42,919 bases of DNA, taken from the NCBI RefSeq assembly GCF_004342115.1, contig NZ_SMAC01000010.1:46618-89536 (forward strand), written 5' to 3'. A model generated the notes under the pieces. The model searched no databases and was not told the DNA's origin. It was given only the letters and a program-made list of their open reading frames with translations. Within the stretch, counting starts at the first letter, position 1, and every line of letters begins with the position of its first letter. Below are positions 28,807-37,695 of this stretch, piece after piece. The translations under genes and the position numbers were made by a program. Origin of the DNA: Mannheimia haemolytica (GTDB lineage Bacteria; Pseudomonadota; Gammaproteobacteria; Enterobacterales; Pasteurellaceae).

Positions 28807-29493
28807 TTAGTCCTGAAAATGGTTGGAAAAACGGTATCCCGAGCCACGTACGGTTTGAATATAACGCTCAAAACCATAGGGTTCAAGACTCTTACGCAAT
28901 CGCCGAATATAAGAGTCTACCGTGCGATCCTCAACATAAATATCATTACCCCAAATAAAATCAAGCAACTGTTCACGACGATACACTTTTTCAGGGTGAG
29001 TAATTAAAAAGTGAAGCAGTTTATATTCCGTGCCGCTTAATTTCACTTCCTGTTCGGCAACCAAAACCCGTTGTGCCTGTTGATCAAGAATCAATCCGTC
29101 TATATTGATGAGATTGCTTGGCGGATCATAGCTTCGCCGCCATACTGCTTCAATCCGGGCAAGCAACACCTGTGGTGAAAACGGTTTGGTAATGTAGTCG
29201 TCTGCACCGGCATTCAGACCGGTAATACAGTCTTCTTCGCTACTGCGGGCTGTTAGCATAATGATTGGAATTTTTTCGGTTTCAGGCTGTTTTTTTAGGT
29301 ATTTAATTAAATGGATACCCGAACGCCCCGGCATCATCCAATCCAGTAAAATAAGCTCGGGTTTTTCGCCCAGTTTATTGATAGCACTTTGGTAGTCTTC
29401 CGCTTCAATTACCTGATATTGTTTGCTGAGATAGAGACTTAGCATTTCACGAATAGCACGTTCGTCTTCAACGATCAGAATTTTGTTATTCAT
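28807..29493 (-). CDS. phoB: Phosphate regulon response regulator PhoB
   Basis: A 228-residue OmpR/PhoB-family regulator. The receiver domain has the acidic pair (Glu9-Asp10), phospho-acceptor Asp51 ([11 protein letters not shown]), the conserved Thr (MLTAR) and the KP motif (YITKPFSP). The C-terminal winged helix ends with [15 protein letters not shown]...RGSGYRF. The start at 29493 ([11 protein letters not shown]) is chosen over an in-frame extension that would translate a USS; GAGG sits just upstream. Its target is likely the Pho box before pstS in this same operon. It follows pstB after 83 bases containing an inverted USS pair. Confidence 0.96.
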   Translation of the reverse strand: MNNKILIVEDERAIREMLSLYLSKQYQVIEAEDYQSAINKLGEKPELILLDWMMPGRSGIHLIKYLKKQPETEKIPIIMLTARSSEEDCITGLNAGADDYITKPFSPQVLLARIEAVWRRSYDPPSNLINIDGLILDQQAQRVLVAEQEVKLSGTEYKLLHFLITHPEKVYRREQLLDFIWGNDIYVEDRTVDSYIRRLRKSLEPYGFERYIQTVRGSGYRFSNHFQD

Positions 29494-29516
29494 TCTTCCT
29501 CTCCGATGCGGTGTGA

Positions 29517-29572
29517 CAAGCGGTCGATTTATCGCAGAAATTTGCAAATTTTTTACTAAAACCGACCGCTTG
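29517..29572. repeat. Inverted USS pair between pstB and phoB
   Basis: CAAGCGGTCG (29517-29526) and CGACCGCTTG (29563-29572) are perfect 10-bp complements separated by 36 nt that include AAATTTGCAAATTT. It could be a weak terminator or attenuator before phoB-phoR as well as an uptake site. Confidence 0.6.
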
Positions 29573-29576
29573 CAGA

Positions 29577-30347
29577 TTACCCCATTTTACCTTTAATGTA
29601 ATCTTCCGTCTGCCGGAATTTTGGTTTGTCGAAAATTTGTTTGGTATCACCGAATTCAATCAGCTCGCCTAGATACATATAAGCGGTATAGTCAGAACAG
29701 CGGGCTGCTTGCTGCATATTGTGGGTAACTATCGCTACCGTGTAGTCGTGCTTGAGTTCGTTGATAAGTTCTTCGATTTTCATAGTCGAAATCGGGTCAA
29801 GTGCGGAGCAGGGCTCATCCAGCAGTAACACCTCGGGTTTCACTGCAATACCTCGTGCAATACAGAGCCGTTGCTGTTGCCCGCCGGAGAGACTGTCACC
29901 ATTTTGGTTTAATTTATGCTTTACCTCATTCCATAAAGCCGCTTTGGTTAATGCCCACTCTACACGATCGTTTAGCTCGGATTTCGGCAATTTTTCAAAC
30001 AGACGAATACCAAAAGCAACATTATCGTAAATGGACATCGGGAATGGGGTCGGTTTTTGGAAAACCATACCGACTTTGGCTCGAATAATCGAAATATCCG
30101 TATCGGAGGTGAGTAGATTCTCTCCATCAAGATTGATTTCCCCCGTTGCACGTTGATTCGGGTAGAGCTCAAACATTCGGTTTAGGGTTCGCAGTAATGT
30201 TGATTTTCCACAACCGGAAGGACCGATAAATGCGGTCACTTTATTTTTGGCAATACGCATATTGATATTTTTCAGAGCGTGGAAATCGCCATAATAAAAA
30301 TTGAGGTTGTTAATATGTAATTTTGTCTCTAAATCCGTTGGTAACAT
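29577..30347 (-). CDS. pstB: Phosphate ABC transporter ATP-binding protein PstB
   Basis: A 256-residue ABC ATPase (257 in E. coli) powering phosphate import. Walker [10 protein letters not shown] (42-50), the signature LSGGQQQRL, Walker [14 protein letters not shown] and the switch His ([11 protein letters not shown]) are all intact. It follows pstA after 9 bases. Unlike E. coli, the next gene is phoB rather than phoU. Confidence 0.97.
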   Translation of the reverse strand: MLPTDLETKLHINNLNFYYGDFHALKNINMRIAKNKVTAFIGPSGCGKSTLLRTLNRMFELYPNQRATGEINLDGENLLTSDTDISIIRAKVGMVFQKPTPFPMSIYDNVAFGIRLFEKLPKSELNDRVEWALTKAALWNEVKHKLNQNGDSLSGGQQQRLCIARGIAVKPEVLLLDEPCSALDPISTMKIEELINELKHDYTVAIVTHNMQQAARCSDYTAYMYLGELIEFGDTKQIFDKPKFRQTEDYIKGKMG

Positions 30348-30356
30348 ATAGAGTCC

Positions 30357-31205
30357 TTATTTTGTTTTGCTGAAATACAGACGAGTGATGATATTAAGAG
30401 AAAGCACAAACAGAGTAATAAGCATTGCACCTGCCCAAGCCAATGTATTCCAGTCAGCGAACGGGCTGGCTGCGTATTGATAAATCACCACAGGGAGGTT
30501 TGCCATTGGTGCATTCATATCTAAAGAGGCAAACTGGTTGGATAATGCGGTAAACAATAGCGGTGCGGTTTCTCCGGAAATACGGGCAACAGCGAGCAAC
30601 ACGCCGGTAATAATGCCGGAGCGGGCGGCACGATAAGAGAGCATTGTAATTACCCTCCATCGTGGGCAGCCGAGAGCCGCAGCTGCTTCACGCAGATTAT
30701 TAGGCACAAGATTGAGCATACTGTCGGTAGTTCGAACAACAATCGGAATCACTAATACCGCCAATGCTAATGAGCCTGCCCAGCCTGAATAGTGTTTAAC
30801 CTGTGCGACATAAATCGCATAAATAAATAAGCCGATAATAATAGAAGGAGCAGAGAGCAACACATCATTCAAAAAACGGGTGAATTTTGCCAATTTGGTA
30901 TAACGCCCGTATTCGCTCAAGTAAGTGCCGGCTAAAATACCGATTGGTGTTGCAATCAGTGTTGCGGTACTGACAATCAGTATAGAGCCGACAATTGCAT
31001 TACGTAATCCTCCTGTTTCATTTGGTGCAGGAGTCGGGCGGGTAAACAGTTCCCAAGACAGTGCAGGGATACCTTTTTGGAGTAAAGTAACAATAATCCA
31101 GACCAGCCAAAATAAGCCAAATAATACAGCGGAATAGGCAAGACTTAACATCAAGACATTTTTTATTTTTCGGCAATAAAAGCGTCGGTTTTGGTAATTT
31201 TTCAT
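30357..31205 (-). CDS. pstA: Phosphate ABC transporter permease PstA
   Basis: A 282-residue inner-membrane permease with about six transmembrane segments. The cytoplasmic EAA-like coupling loop is [14 protein letters not shown] (about 172-185). It pairs with PstC to form the phosphate channel. Its ATG overlaps the pstC stop (ATGA, 31202-31205), a sign of tight translational coupling. E. coli PstA is 296 aa. Confidence 0.96.
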   Translation of the reverse strand: MKNYQNRRFYCRKIKNVLMLSLAYSAVLFGLFWLVWIIVTLLQKGIPALSWELFTRPTPAPNETGGLRNAIVGSILIVSTATLIATPIGILAGTYLSEYGRYTKLAKFTRFLNDVLLSAPSIIIGLFIYAIYVAQVKHYSGWAGSLALAVLVIPIVVRTTDSMLNLVPNNLREAAAALGCPRWRVITMLSYRAARSGIITGVLLAVARISGETAPLLFTALSNQFASLDMNAPMANLPVVIYQYAASPFADWNTLAWAGAMLITLFVLSLNIITRLYFSKTK

Positions 31206-32161
31206 TCTCGTTTTCCTTCCTGTTTACCCATTCGTGCGATTAATAAACGTGAAGCGGCTAAAACAATCGAAGTAATAAGGAACAGAATTAGCCCTAGGCT
31301 CATCAACGCTGATTTTTGTAATCCGCCGGCTTCATTAAATTCATTGGCGATAGCAGAAGCGATGGAGGTTGAAGGGGAAAATACCGAATCAGGTAGCATA
31401 AAGGCATTACCGATCACAAAGGTAACTGCCATTGTTTCGCCTAATGCTCGACCTAACCCGAGCATAATTGCACCGATTACTCCGGTTTTGGTGTAAGGTA
31501 GCACGACTTTCCAAATAACTTCCCAAGTGGTTGAGCCTAAACCGTAAGCAGACTCTTTCAGTAAAGGCGGTACAACACTGAAAACATCACGCATAATTGA
31601 GGCAATAAAGGGAATAATCATAATCGCCAATACCAAGCCGGCACTGAATAGCCCGATCCCGAAAGGAGCCCCGCTAAAAAGCATACCGATAAAGGGAAGC
31701 TGACCAAATGTATCTATCAAATACGGTTGCACATATTCTTGAAATAAGGGTACAAATACAAACAGCCCCCACATACCGTAAATAATAGAGGGAATAGCCG
31801 CCAGCATTTCTACCGCTGTGCCGACAGGGCGTTTTAGCCATTGCGGTGCAAGTTCGGTTAAGAAAGTCGCAATGCCGAACGAGACTGGAACGGCAATGAC
31901 TAATGCAATGCCGGCAGAAATCAATGTGCCGATAATCGGCACTAATGCACCGTATCGGTCATTCACAGGGTTCCACTCGTTTTCCCATAGGAATGATACC
32001 CCGAATCGGCTTAATGCTTCCCAACTGCCAAGCAATAATGAAACCAGCACCACCACCAACAAGGCAAAAACCAGCAAAGCAAAGAAACGGGTTGTGTGAT
32101 GAAATAACCCCTCTACCCAAGGATGGTTTAAGCATTTGTTATCAATTTTATGTTTATGCAT
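31202..32161 (-). CDS. pstC: Phosphate ABC transporter permease PstC
   Basis: A 319-residue inner-membrane permease, the same size as E. coli PstC. It has about six transmembrane segments; the first is at about 24-48. [16 protein letters not shown] lies in the middle, and the EAA-like loop [21 protein letters not shown] is near 200-220. It follows pstS after 80 bases that contain a USS-based hairpin, which probably reduces expression relative to pstS, and overlaps pstA by 4 bases. Confidence 0.97.
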   Translation of the reverse strand: MHKHKIDNKCLNHPWVEGLFHHTTRFFALLVFALLVVVLVSLLLGSWEALSRFGVSFLWENEWNPVNDRYGALVPIIGTLISAGIALVIAVPVSFGIATFLTELAPQWLKRPVGTAVEMLAAIPSIIYGMWGLFVFVPLFQEYVQPYLIDTFGQLPFIGMLFSGAPFGIGLFSAGLVLAIMIIPFIASIMRDVFSVVPPLLKESAYGLGSTTWEVIWKVVLPYTKTGVIGAIMLGLGRALGETMAVTFVIGNAFMLPDSVFSPSTSIASAIANEFNEAGGLQKSALMSLGLILFLITSIVLAASRLLIARMGKQEGKRE

Positions 32162-32191
32162 AGTGACAACTCTTTTGCAAAATGTTGTGAA

Positions 32192-32238
32192 AAAACGACC
32201 GCTTGTTGTTAGTTAAGCTCCATACAAGCGGTCGTTTT
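32192..32238 (-). terminator. USS-based hairpin between pstS and pstC (probable intra-operon attenuator)
   Basis: AAAACGACCGCTTGT (32192-32206) and ACAAGCGGTCGTTTT (32224-32238) are perfect 15-bp complements built from two full USS cores. On the minus strand the stem ends in TTTTTTC. It lies right after pstS, where partial termination would make more binding protein than permease. Confidence 0.75.
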
Positions 32239-32241
32239 GCA

Positions 32242-33282
32242 TTAGTAGAGCGAATTTCCTTGTCCATCTTTAACTTCCGTTTTCCATTGAGTTTGGATTT
32301 TCTCTACTACATTATCCGGTAGAGGCACATAATCCAGTTCGGCAGCCGCATCTTTACCGTGCTTAAATGCCCAGTCGAAGAATTTAAATACCCCTTTAGT
32401 TTGCTCTGGTTTGTCGCTATGTTGATGAATCAAGATAAAACTGGCGGCGGTAATCGGCCAGGCTTTTTCTCCCGCTTCGTTGGTTAAAATAACGCCCATA
32501 CCGGCTGTTTGGCTCCAATCGGCGTTAGCAGCGGCAGCAGCAAACGTTTCACGGGAAGGCTGAACAAATTTACCATCTGCATTTTGCATAGAAACCCAAG
32601 CCAGAGCATTTTGTTTAGCATAGGCATATTCTACGTAACCAATAGAATACTTGAGCTGTTTCACATAAGCTGCGACACCTTCATTTCCTTTTCCGCCTTG
32701 TCCGACCGGCCATTTCACCGATTTTCCTTCGCCGACTTTCTCCTTCCATTCGGCAGAGACTTTAGAAAGATAGTTTGTCCAACCGAAAGTTGTGCCTGAA
32801 CCGTCTGAGCGGCGTACGACTAAAATTGTTTTTGCCGGCAGGGCGATATCTTGATTAAGTGCGACAATTGCCGGATCGTTCCATTGTGTAATTTTGCCTA
32901 GGAATATATCGGCAAGAACTTTACCGGACAGTTTCAGTTCGCCAGATTTAAGTTCAGGAATATTGACAACCGGTACAGTTCCCCCAATGATGGCGGGAAA
33001 TTGCAAAAGTTTGTGTTCTGCTAATGTTTCGCCTTTCATCGGGTCATCAGAAGCACCGAAATCAATTGTTTTGGCAATAATTTGTTGCTGACCGCCACCG
33101 GAACCGATAGATTGGTAATTGACTTTATTACCGGTCTCTTTTTCATATAAACCTGCCCATTTGGCGTAGATAGGATAAGGGAAAGAAGCACCGGCTCCTG
33201 TGATGGTTTGAGCATTTGCTGCGACAGAAAGTGAAAAAGAAATGCCTAAAACGGTAAGTAGTTTAAATCGTTTGGCAATCAT
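32242..33282 (-). CDS. pstS: Phosphate ABC transporter substrate-binding protein PstS
   Basis: A 346-residue periplasmic phosphate-binding protein, the same length as E. coli PstS. A signal peptide ends near ANA, and the mature protein begins QTITGAGASFPYPIYAKWA. Phosphate-contacting segments are visible (GAGASFP, DFGASDDP, RRSDGSGTTFGWTNYL). The start at 33282 (MIAKRFKLL) is chosen because AAGGAG lies just upstream; the longer frame adds 12 residues without signal character. A Pho box and -10 element are upstream, so expression should rise on phosphate starvation. Confidence 0.97.
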   Translation of the reverse strand: MIAKRFKLLTVLGISFSLSVAANAQTITGAGASFPYPIYAKWAGLYEKETGNKVNYQSIGSGGGQQQIIAKTIDFGASDDPMKGETLAEHKLLQFPAIIGGTVPVVNIPELKSGELKLSGKVLADIFLGKITQWNDPAIVALNQDIALPAKTILVVRRSDGSGTTFGWTNYLSKVSAEWKEKVGEGKSVKWPVGQGGKGNEGVAAYVKQLKYSIGYVEYAYAKQNALAWVSMQNADGKFVQPSRETFAAAAANADWSQTAGMGVILTNEAGEKAWPITAASFILIHQHSDKPEQTKGVFKFFDWAFKHGKDAAAELDYVPLPDNVVEKIQTQWKTEVKDGQGNSLY

Positions 33283-33324
33283 ATTGTTCTCCTTAAAGTT
33301 AGCGTGAGTTAATTTCACGTGCTT

Positions 33325-33358
33325 AGTGTAGAAAAAGAATATGACAAAATGATGACAA
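33325..33358 (-). promoter_or_regulatory. Pho box and promoter of the pst-pho operon
   Basis: On the minus strand two TTGTCAT repeats (33358-33352 and 33347-33341) are separated by CATT, the 7-4-7 arrangement of a PhoB box (consensus CTGTCAT twice). TACACT (33330-33325) starts 10 nt downstream, where the -10 box of PhoB-activated promoters lies. No ordinary -35 box is needed. Confidence 0.88.
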
Positions 33359-33463
33359 TGGTAAAAAAATCAGAAAAAACGACCGCTTGTGTTTCAGGCT
33401 AGACTAAACAGGCTAAATCGTAGAAAATAGCCCTCGTTTTTTTAATATAAATATCGATAAAAA
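33359..33463. other. pstS-parC divergent spacer with USS
   Basis: A perfect USS core in reverse orientation (GACCGCTTGT, 33381-33390) lies between the divergent genes. No clear Shine-Dalgarno precedes the parC ATG. Confidence 0.55.
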
Positions 33464-35710
33464 ATGACCACAGAAATCAATTATGAAGGCATTGAACAGA
33501 TGCCGATTAAGCGTTTTACCGAAGATGCTTACCTCAATTATTCGATGTATGTAATTATGGACCGGGCATTGCCGTTTATTGGCGATGGCTTGAAACCGGT
33601 GCAACGCCGTATTATTTATGCGATGTCGGAACTTGGGCTAAACGCCTCGGCAAAGTATAAAAAATCAGCCCGTACCGTGGGGGATGTATTAGGTAAATTC
33701 CATCCGCACGGTGATAGTGCCTGCTATGAAGCAATGGTGCTAATGGCTCAACCGTTCTCTTACCGCTATCCGTTAGTGGACGGACAAGGCAACTGGGGGG
33801 CTCCGGACGATCCGAAATCCTTCGCTGCAATGCGTTATACCGAATCGAAACTGTCTAAAATTGCAGAAATTTTATTGGGCGAGTTAGGGCAAGGAACGGT
33901 GGATTATCAGCCCAATTTTGATGGCTCGTTGGAAGAACCGAAATATCTGCCGGCTCGTTTACCGCATATTTTGTTGAATGGCACGATGGGGATTGCGGTG
34001 GGAATGGCAACCGATATTCCACCACACAATATTAATGAATTGGCTGATGCCAGTGTGATGTTGCTGGATAACCCGAAAGCAACGCTTGATGATGTACTAA
34101 GCGTGGTACAAGGGCCGGATTACCCGACAGAGGCTGAAATCATCACACCAAAAGCGGAAATTGCCAGAATGTATGAGCAGGGGCGTGGTTCTATTAAAAT
34201 GCGTGCGGTGTGGAAAAAAGAAGAGGGTGAAATTGTGATTTCAGCCTTGCCGCACCAAGCCTCTCCTTCAAAAATTATTGAGCAAGTAGCAACCCAAATG
34301 CGGAATAAAAAACTACCGATGGTGGACGATATTCGTGATGAATCTGACCACGAGAACCCGATTCGCATTGTGATTGTGCCACGCTCTAATCGCATTGATT
34401 TTGATGCGTTAATGGATCACCTGTTTGCGACGACCGATTTGGAGAAAAGCTACCGAGTCAATATGAATATGATTGGCTTAGACGGCAAGCCGGCAGTGAA
34501 GAATTTGCTGACTATTCTCAATGAGTGGCTGAGTTTTAGACGTACCACTGTCACTCGCCGCCTGAATTACCGATTAGATAAAATTTTAAACCGCTTGTAT
34601 ATTTTAGACGGTTTGATGATTGCATTTCTCAATATTGATGAAGTGATTGAGATTATTCGCAATGAAGATGAGCCGAAAGCCGAGTTAATGGCTCGTTTTA
34701 ATCTGACCGATGTGCAAGCAGAGGCGATCCTGAACTTACGTTTACGCCACTTAGCCAAATTGGAAGAGCATCAATTACAGGCGGAAAAATCCGAACTGGA
34801 AAAAGAACGTGATGAATTGCAACTGATTTTAGGCTCGGAACGCCGTTTGAACAGCCTGATTAAGAAAGAGATTCAAGCCGATGCCAAAGCATTTGCCAGC
34901 CCACGCCGCTCACCTCTGGTGGAACGAGCGGAGTCTAAAGCGATTGCGGAAAGCGACTTAACCCCAATCGAAGATGTGACAGTGATTTTGTCTGAAAAAG
35001 GCTGGGTACGTTGTGCCAAAGGACATGATATTGATGTTCAAGCCCTCAGCTATCGAGCCGGAGATGATTATCTTGCCCACGCAAGGGGCAGAAGTAATCA
35101 GCCTGTGGTGTTCTTAGACAGCACTGGGCGAGCTTATGCACTCGATCCAACTTCACTGCCTTCTGCACGCTCGCAAGGTGAGCCACTTACAGGCAAAATC
35201 ACTCTACCTGAAGGTGCAACTGTTCAACAAGTATTAATGGCAAATTCGGAAACCAAAGTGCTAATGGCATCCGATTCAGGCTACGGCTTTATTTGCACCT
35301 TTGAAGATTTGGTTTCTCGTAATAAAGCCGGCAAAGCGGTTATTTCTTTAACCGAAAACGCAAAAGTGCTGCCGCCGCAATTATTGGAAAATGATGAAAA
35401 TTTATCTTTAGTGGCAATGAGTAATGTCGGTAGGATGTTGGTTTTCCCGGTGAGTGAACTACCGGCACTTTCCAAAGGTAAAGGCAATAAAATTATCAAT
35501 ATTTCCGCTGCCGCAGCAAAATCCGGTGATGAATATTTAGCCCGTTTATTGGTCATCAAACCAACCAACTCGCTGGTCTTTGTGTCCGGTAAACGCAAAA
35601 TCACATTAAAACCGAGCGATATTGATAACTACCGTGGCGAACGAGCAAGAAAAGGCTCACAGCTAGTGAGAGGGCTTAGTACCAATTCAACGGTAGAGAT
35701 TGTTGAGTAA
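33464..35710 (+). CDS. parC: DNA topoisomerase IV subunit A
   Basis: A 748-residue type IIA topoisomerase subunit (752 in E. coli) that with ParE decatenates daughter chromosomes. The catalytic Tyr125 is in [10 protein letters not shown]. The quinolone-resistance region reads [12 protein letters not shown] with Ser85 and Glu89, equivalent to the sensitive E. coli Ser80 and Glu84. The C-terminal beta-pinwheel covers about 490-740. parE is not adjacent. The start codon lacks a clear SD but gives the right N-terminus. An inverted USS-like pair follows the stop. Confidence 0.97.
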   Translation: MTTEINYEGIEQMPIKRFTEDAYLNYSMYVIMDRALPFIGDGLKPVQRRIIYAMSELGLNASAKYKKSARTVGDVLGKFHPHGDSACYEAMVLMAQPFSYRYPLVDGQGNWGAPDDPKSFAAMRYTESKLSKIAEILLGELGQGTVDYQPNFDGSLEEPKYLPARLPHILLNGTMGIAVGMATDIPPHNINELADASVMLLDNPKATLDDVLSVVQGPDYPTEAEIITPKAEIARMYEQGRGSIKMRAVWKKEEGEIVISALPHQASPSKIIEQVATQMRNKKLPMVDDIRDESDHENPIRIVIVPRSNRIDFDALMDHLFATTDLEKSYRVNMNMIGLDGKPAVKNLLTILNEWLSFRRTTVTRRLNYRLDKILNRLYILDGLMIAFLNIDEVIEIIRNEDEPKAELMARFNLTDVQAEAILNLRLRHLAKLEEHQLQAEKSELEKERDELQLILGSERRLNSLIKKEIQADAKAFASPRRSPLVERAESKAIAESDLTPIEDVTVILSEKGWVRCAKGHDIDVQALSYRAGDDYLAHARGRSNQPVVFLDSTGRAYALDPTSLPSARSQGEPLTGKITLPEGATVQQVLMANSETKVLMASDSGYGFICTFEDLVSRNKAGKAVISLTENAKVLPPQLLENDENLSLVAMSNVGRMLVFPVSELPALSKGKGNKIINISAAAAKSGDEYLARLLVIKPTNSLVFVSGKRKITLKPSDIDNYRGERARKGSQLVRGLSTNSTVEIVE

Positions 35711-35717
35711 AGAGAAG

Positions 35718-35764
35718 AAGCGGTTAGGGGGTAAATCCAACAATTTTGCCCCAAATAACCGCTT
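35718..35764. terminator. Hairpin between convergent parC and lysC
   Basis: AAGCGGTTA (35718-35726) and TAACCGCTT (35756-35764) pair, with an inner GGGG/CCCC (35727-35730 / 35749-35752) extending the stem across a small bulge. It uses partial USS cores and sits between two convergent stops, so it is likely a shared terminator, though T-tracts are poor. Confidence 0.55.
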
Positions 35765-35780
35765 GCAATGGAGTTATTGC

Positions 35781-37133
35781 TTATTCAAATAAGCCTTTGT
35801 GAAGCGAACGAACCACATCGTCTGCTTCTGCATTTTTCACTAAGGTACAAACATTATTGCTGCTTGCTCCATAGCTGATTAGGCGAATGTTGTAATTCTC
35901 AAGAGTGTGGAATAATTTTTTCGCCACACCGGACTGAGCGTGTAAGTTGTTGCCGATAATAGCGACTAAAGCGAGGTCGCTTTCTACTTGCACATTGCAA
36001 TATGCGTTAAGCTCATCGAGTAATTCCGCTGATAACATATCTGCACCTGAAGAGGCTGAGCCCGTTTTATCTAGGGTCAATGCAACGCTGACTTCGGAAG
36101 TGGTAATCACATCAACCGAAATTTTGTGTTTCGCTAAAATCGCAAATACATTCGCTAAGAAACCTTGTGCGTGTAGCATTGAAAGGCTGGAAAGAGTGAG
36201 TAAAATTTGGTTGCGGCGTAATGCAATCGCACGGAAAGTCGGGCGTGGTTGTGGATCACGGGTTACCCAAGTGCCGCCTTGTTCCGGTGCTTTGCTTGAG
36301 CCAACATATACAGGGATATTGCTACGCACTGCCGGTAATAAGGTTGCTGGGTGTAATACTTTCGCTCCAAATGTTGCCATTTCTGCCGCTTCGTTAAATG
36401 CCATTGTGTCAATGCGTTGAGCGTTCGGTACAACACGAGGATCGGTGGTATAAATCCCCGGTACGTCTGTCCAAATGAGTACATCGTTAGCATTTAATAC
36501 TTCTGCTAACAATGCAGCAGAGTAGTCTGAACCGCCACGTCCTAAAGTAGTGGTTTTGCCTTCATCATCACGACCAATAAAGCCCTGTGTAATCACAATT
36601 TTGCCTGATGCGATTAATGGCTTAATCACATTGTCTGATTGTTGCTGGGTTTTCTCGTCATTTGGTGCTGCTTTTCCATAATGGCTGTTTGTTGCCACAA
36701 CGTCACGCACATCTACCCATACTGCCGGGTGTCCACGTTCAATTAATAATTGCGTGAAGATTTTGGTGGACATCATTTCCCCATGACTGATTAACTCATC
36801 ACTTAAGGCAGCTGAAGTAGCAAGGCTGGCTGATTCTGCTAATGTTTCAATACGTTCTAATAATTCGTCGATTTCCGCTTTAACGGCATCTTGATGTTGT
36901 AATTTTTCAATAATATTGTATTGAATTTGGCGGACTGCTGCGATGACTTCATCACGGTGTTCTTTTTCACAGCCGTTAGCAAGTTCCACTAAGTAATTGG
37001 TTACGCCAGCAGAGGCAGAAAGTACCACCACACGAGTATTTGCATCAGCAATTACAATATTGGCAGAAGAGGTCATTGCATCAAAATTTGCAACACTTGT
37101 ACCACCAAATTTAGCCACAGAAAGATGAGACAT
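35781..37133 (-). CDS. lysC: Lysine-sensitive aspartokinase III
   Basis: A 450-residue aspartate kinase (449 in E. coli LysC), the first step of the aspartate family pathway to lysine, threonine, methionine and diaminopimelate. The kinase domain holds KFGGTS (8-13), TTLGRGGSDYSAAL and WTDVPGIYTTDPR. Two C-terminal ACT domains (about 310-450) bind lysine. It is monofunctional, without a homoserine dehydrogenase domain. RBS AAGG is about 11 nt from the ATG. A lysine riboswitch precedes it, so both enzyme activity and synthesis are likely lysine-controlled. Confidence 0.97.
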   Translation of the reverse strand: MSHLSVAKFGGTSVANFDAMTSSANIVIADANTRVVVLSASAGVTNYLVELANGCEKEHRDEVIAAVRQIQYNIIEKLQHQDAVKAEIDELLERIETLAESASLATSAALSDELISHGEMMSTKIFTQLLIERGHPAVWVDVRDVVATNSHYGKAAPNDEKTQQQSDNVIKPLIASGKIVITQGFIGRDDEGKTTTLGRGGSDYSAALLAEVLNANDVLIWTDVPGIYTTDPRVVPNAQRIDTMAFNEAAEMATFGAKVLHPATLLPAVRSNIPVYVGSSKAPEQGGTWVTRDPQPRPTFRAIALRRNQILLTLSSLSMLHAQGFLANVFAILAKHKISVDVITTSEVSVALTLDKTGSASSGADMLSAELLDELNAYCNVQVESDLALVAIIGNNLHAQSGVAKKLFHTLENYNIRLISYGASSNNVCTLVKNAEADDVVRSLHKGLFE

Positions 37134-37275
37134 AATAAAAATTTCCTTAAAACAAAAATAGATAAATATTGTGTTAGGGGATATTCGGAAAGGAAATTTG
37201 AGTAGATTATACGGTTTTATTGTTGAACCAATTAATCAGAGCACTCCATTTAATATGGTGAAATAACCTATTAAA

Positions 37276-37436
37276 TGACAGCTGATAGGATTCAACCTAT
37301 TCAGCCGATGTTAATTCCAGTCTAGTGAATTCACACCTCGGCAATCACTCCCATCACTTAATTCTCAAACGGCCCTAGTTGCCTAAAATCAAGTTGCCTG
37401 AGTGTTGCACCTCTCCCGTAATGGCAAGCCCATTAC
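37276..37436 (-). promoter_or_regulatory. Lysine riboswitch (L box) upstream of lysC
   Basis: Minus-strand landmarks match the lysine aptamer in order: GAGAGGTGC (37415-37407), the junction segment around TGATGGGAGTG, GCCGAGG (37342-37336), ACTGG, then ATCGGCTGAATAGG/TTGAATCCTAT with CAGCTGTCA at the 3' end (37309-37276). The spacing and the last block closely resemble the E. coli lysC leader. A GTAATGG/CCATTAC hairpin precedes the aptamer (about 37436-37418). The platform (37134-37275) has an ATTTAATA/TATTAAAT stem (about 37278-37250) but no terminator T-tract, suggesting translational or decay control. Confidence 0.9.
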
Positions 37437-37467
37437 TCTTTTTCAACAGTATTGAAAAGTGTGCATA

Positions 37468-37496
37468 GAAATACCGTTTTATTAATGTTTTGTCAA
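37468..37496 (-). promoter_or_regulatory. Promoter for the lysC riboswitch transcript
   Basis: TTGACA (minus strand, 37496-37491) matches the -35 consensus exactly and is followed after 17 bp by TATTTC (37473-37468), a weak -10. The start would be near 37461, about 25 nt before the aptamer region. Confidence 0.6.
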
Positions 37497-37594
37497 TGAA
37501 TATTTAGGTAATCCAATGCTATTTAGGTAATTATTTAAAATATAGCGATAAAAAGTAAACATATTTCTAATGTTGAATAAAAACTCCTAAAAAA

Positions 37595-37616
37595 TATTTT
37601 GAAATGGATCACAAAA
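37595..37616 (+). promoter_or_regulatory. CRP-like site upstream of the PTS permease gene
   Basis: TTTGA (37598-37602), six bases, then TCACA (37609-37613): nine of ten core bases of the CRP consensus TGTGA-N6-TCACA. Its centre is about 61 bp before the transcription start predicted from the boxes at 37631-37659, the classical class I position. Confidence 0.7.
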
Positions 37617-37630
37617 CCAAATTTATTTGA

Positions 37631-37659
37631 TTGTTCTTTAATCGGTTTTTTTCTATGCT
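37631..37659 (+). promoter_or_regulatory. Promoter of the PTS permease gene
   Basis: TTGTTC (37631-37636) and TATGCT (37654-37659) are 17 bp apart. The -35 box is weak, as expected where CRP activates. Confidence 0.5.
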
Positions 37660-37695
37660 TCAGTTACTCATTATGAGGTATTTTTGGAGGCTTTT

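Noticed and set aside
29494-29547. 18-residue N-terminal extension of PhoB
   Set aside because: It would translate through a USS core; the ATG at 29493 has a GAGG just upstream and gives the standard receiver-domain start.
33713-33728. Possible quinolone-resistance change in parC
   Set aside because: The codons at the E. coli Ser80 and Glu84 equivalents encode Ser85 and Glu89, the sensitive form.
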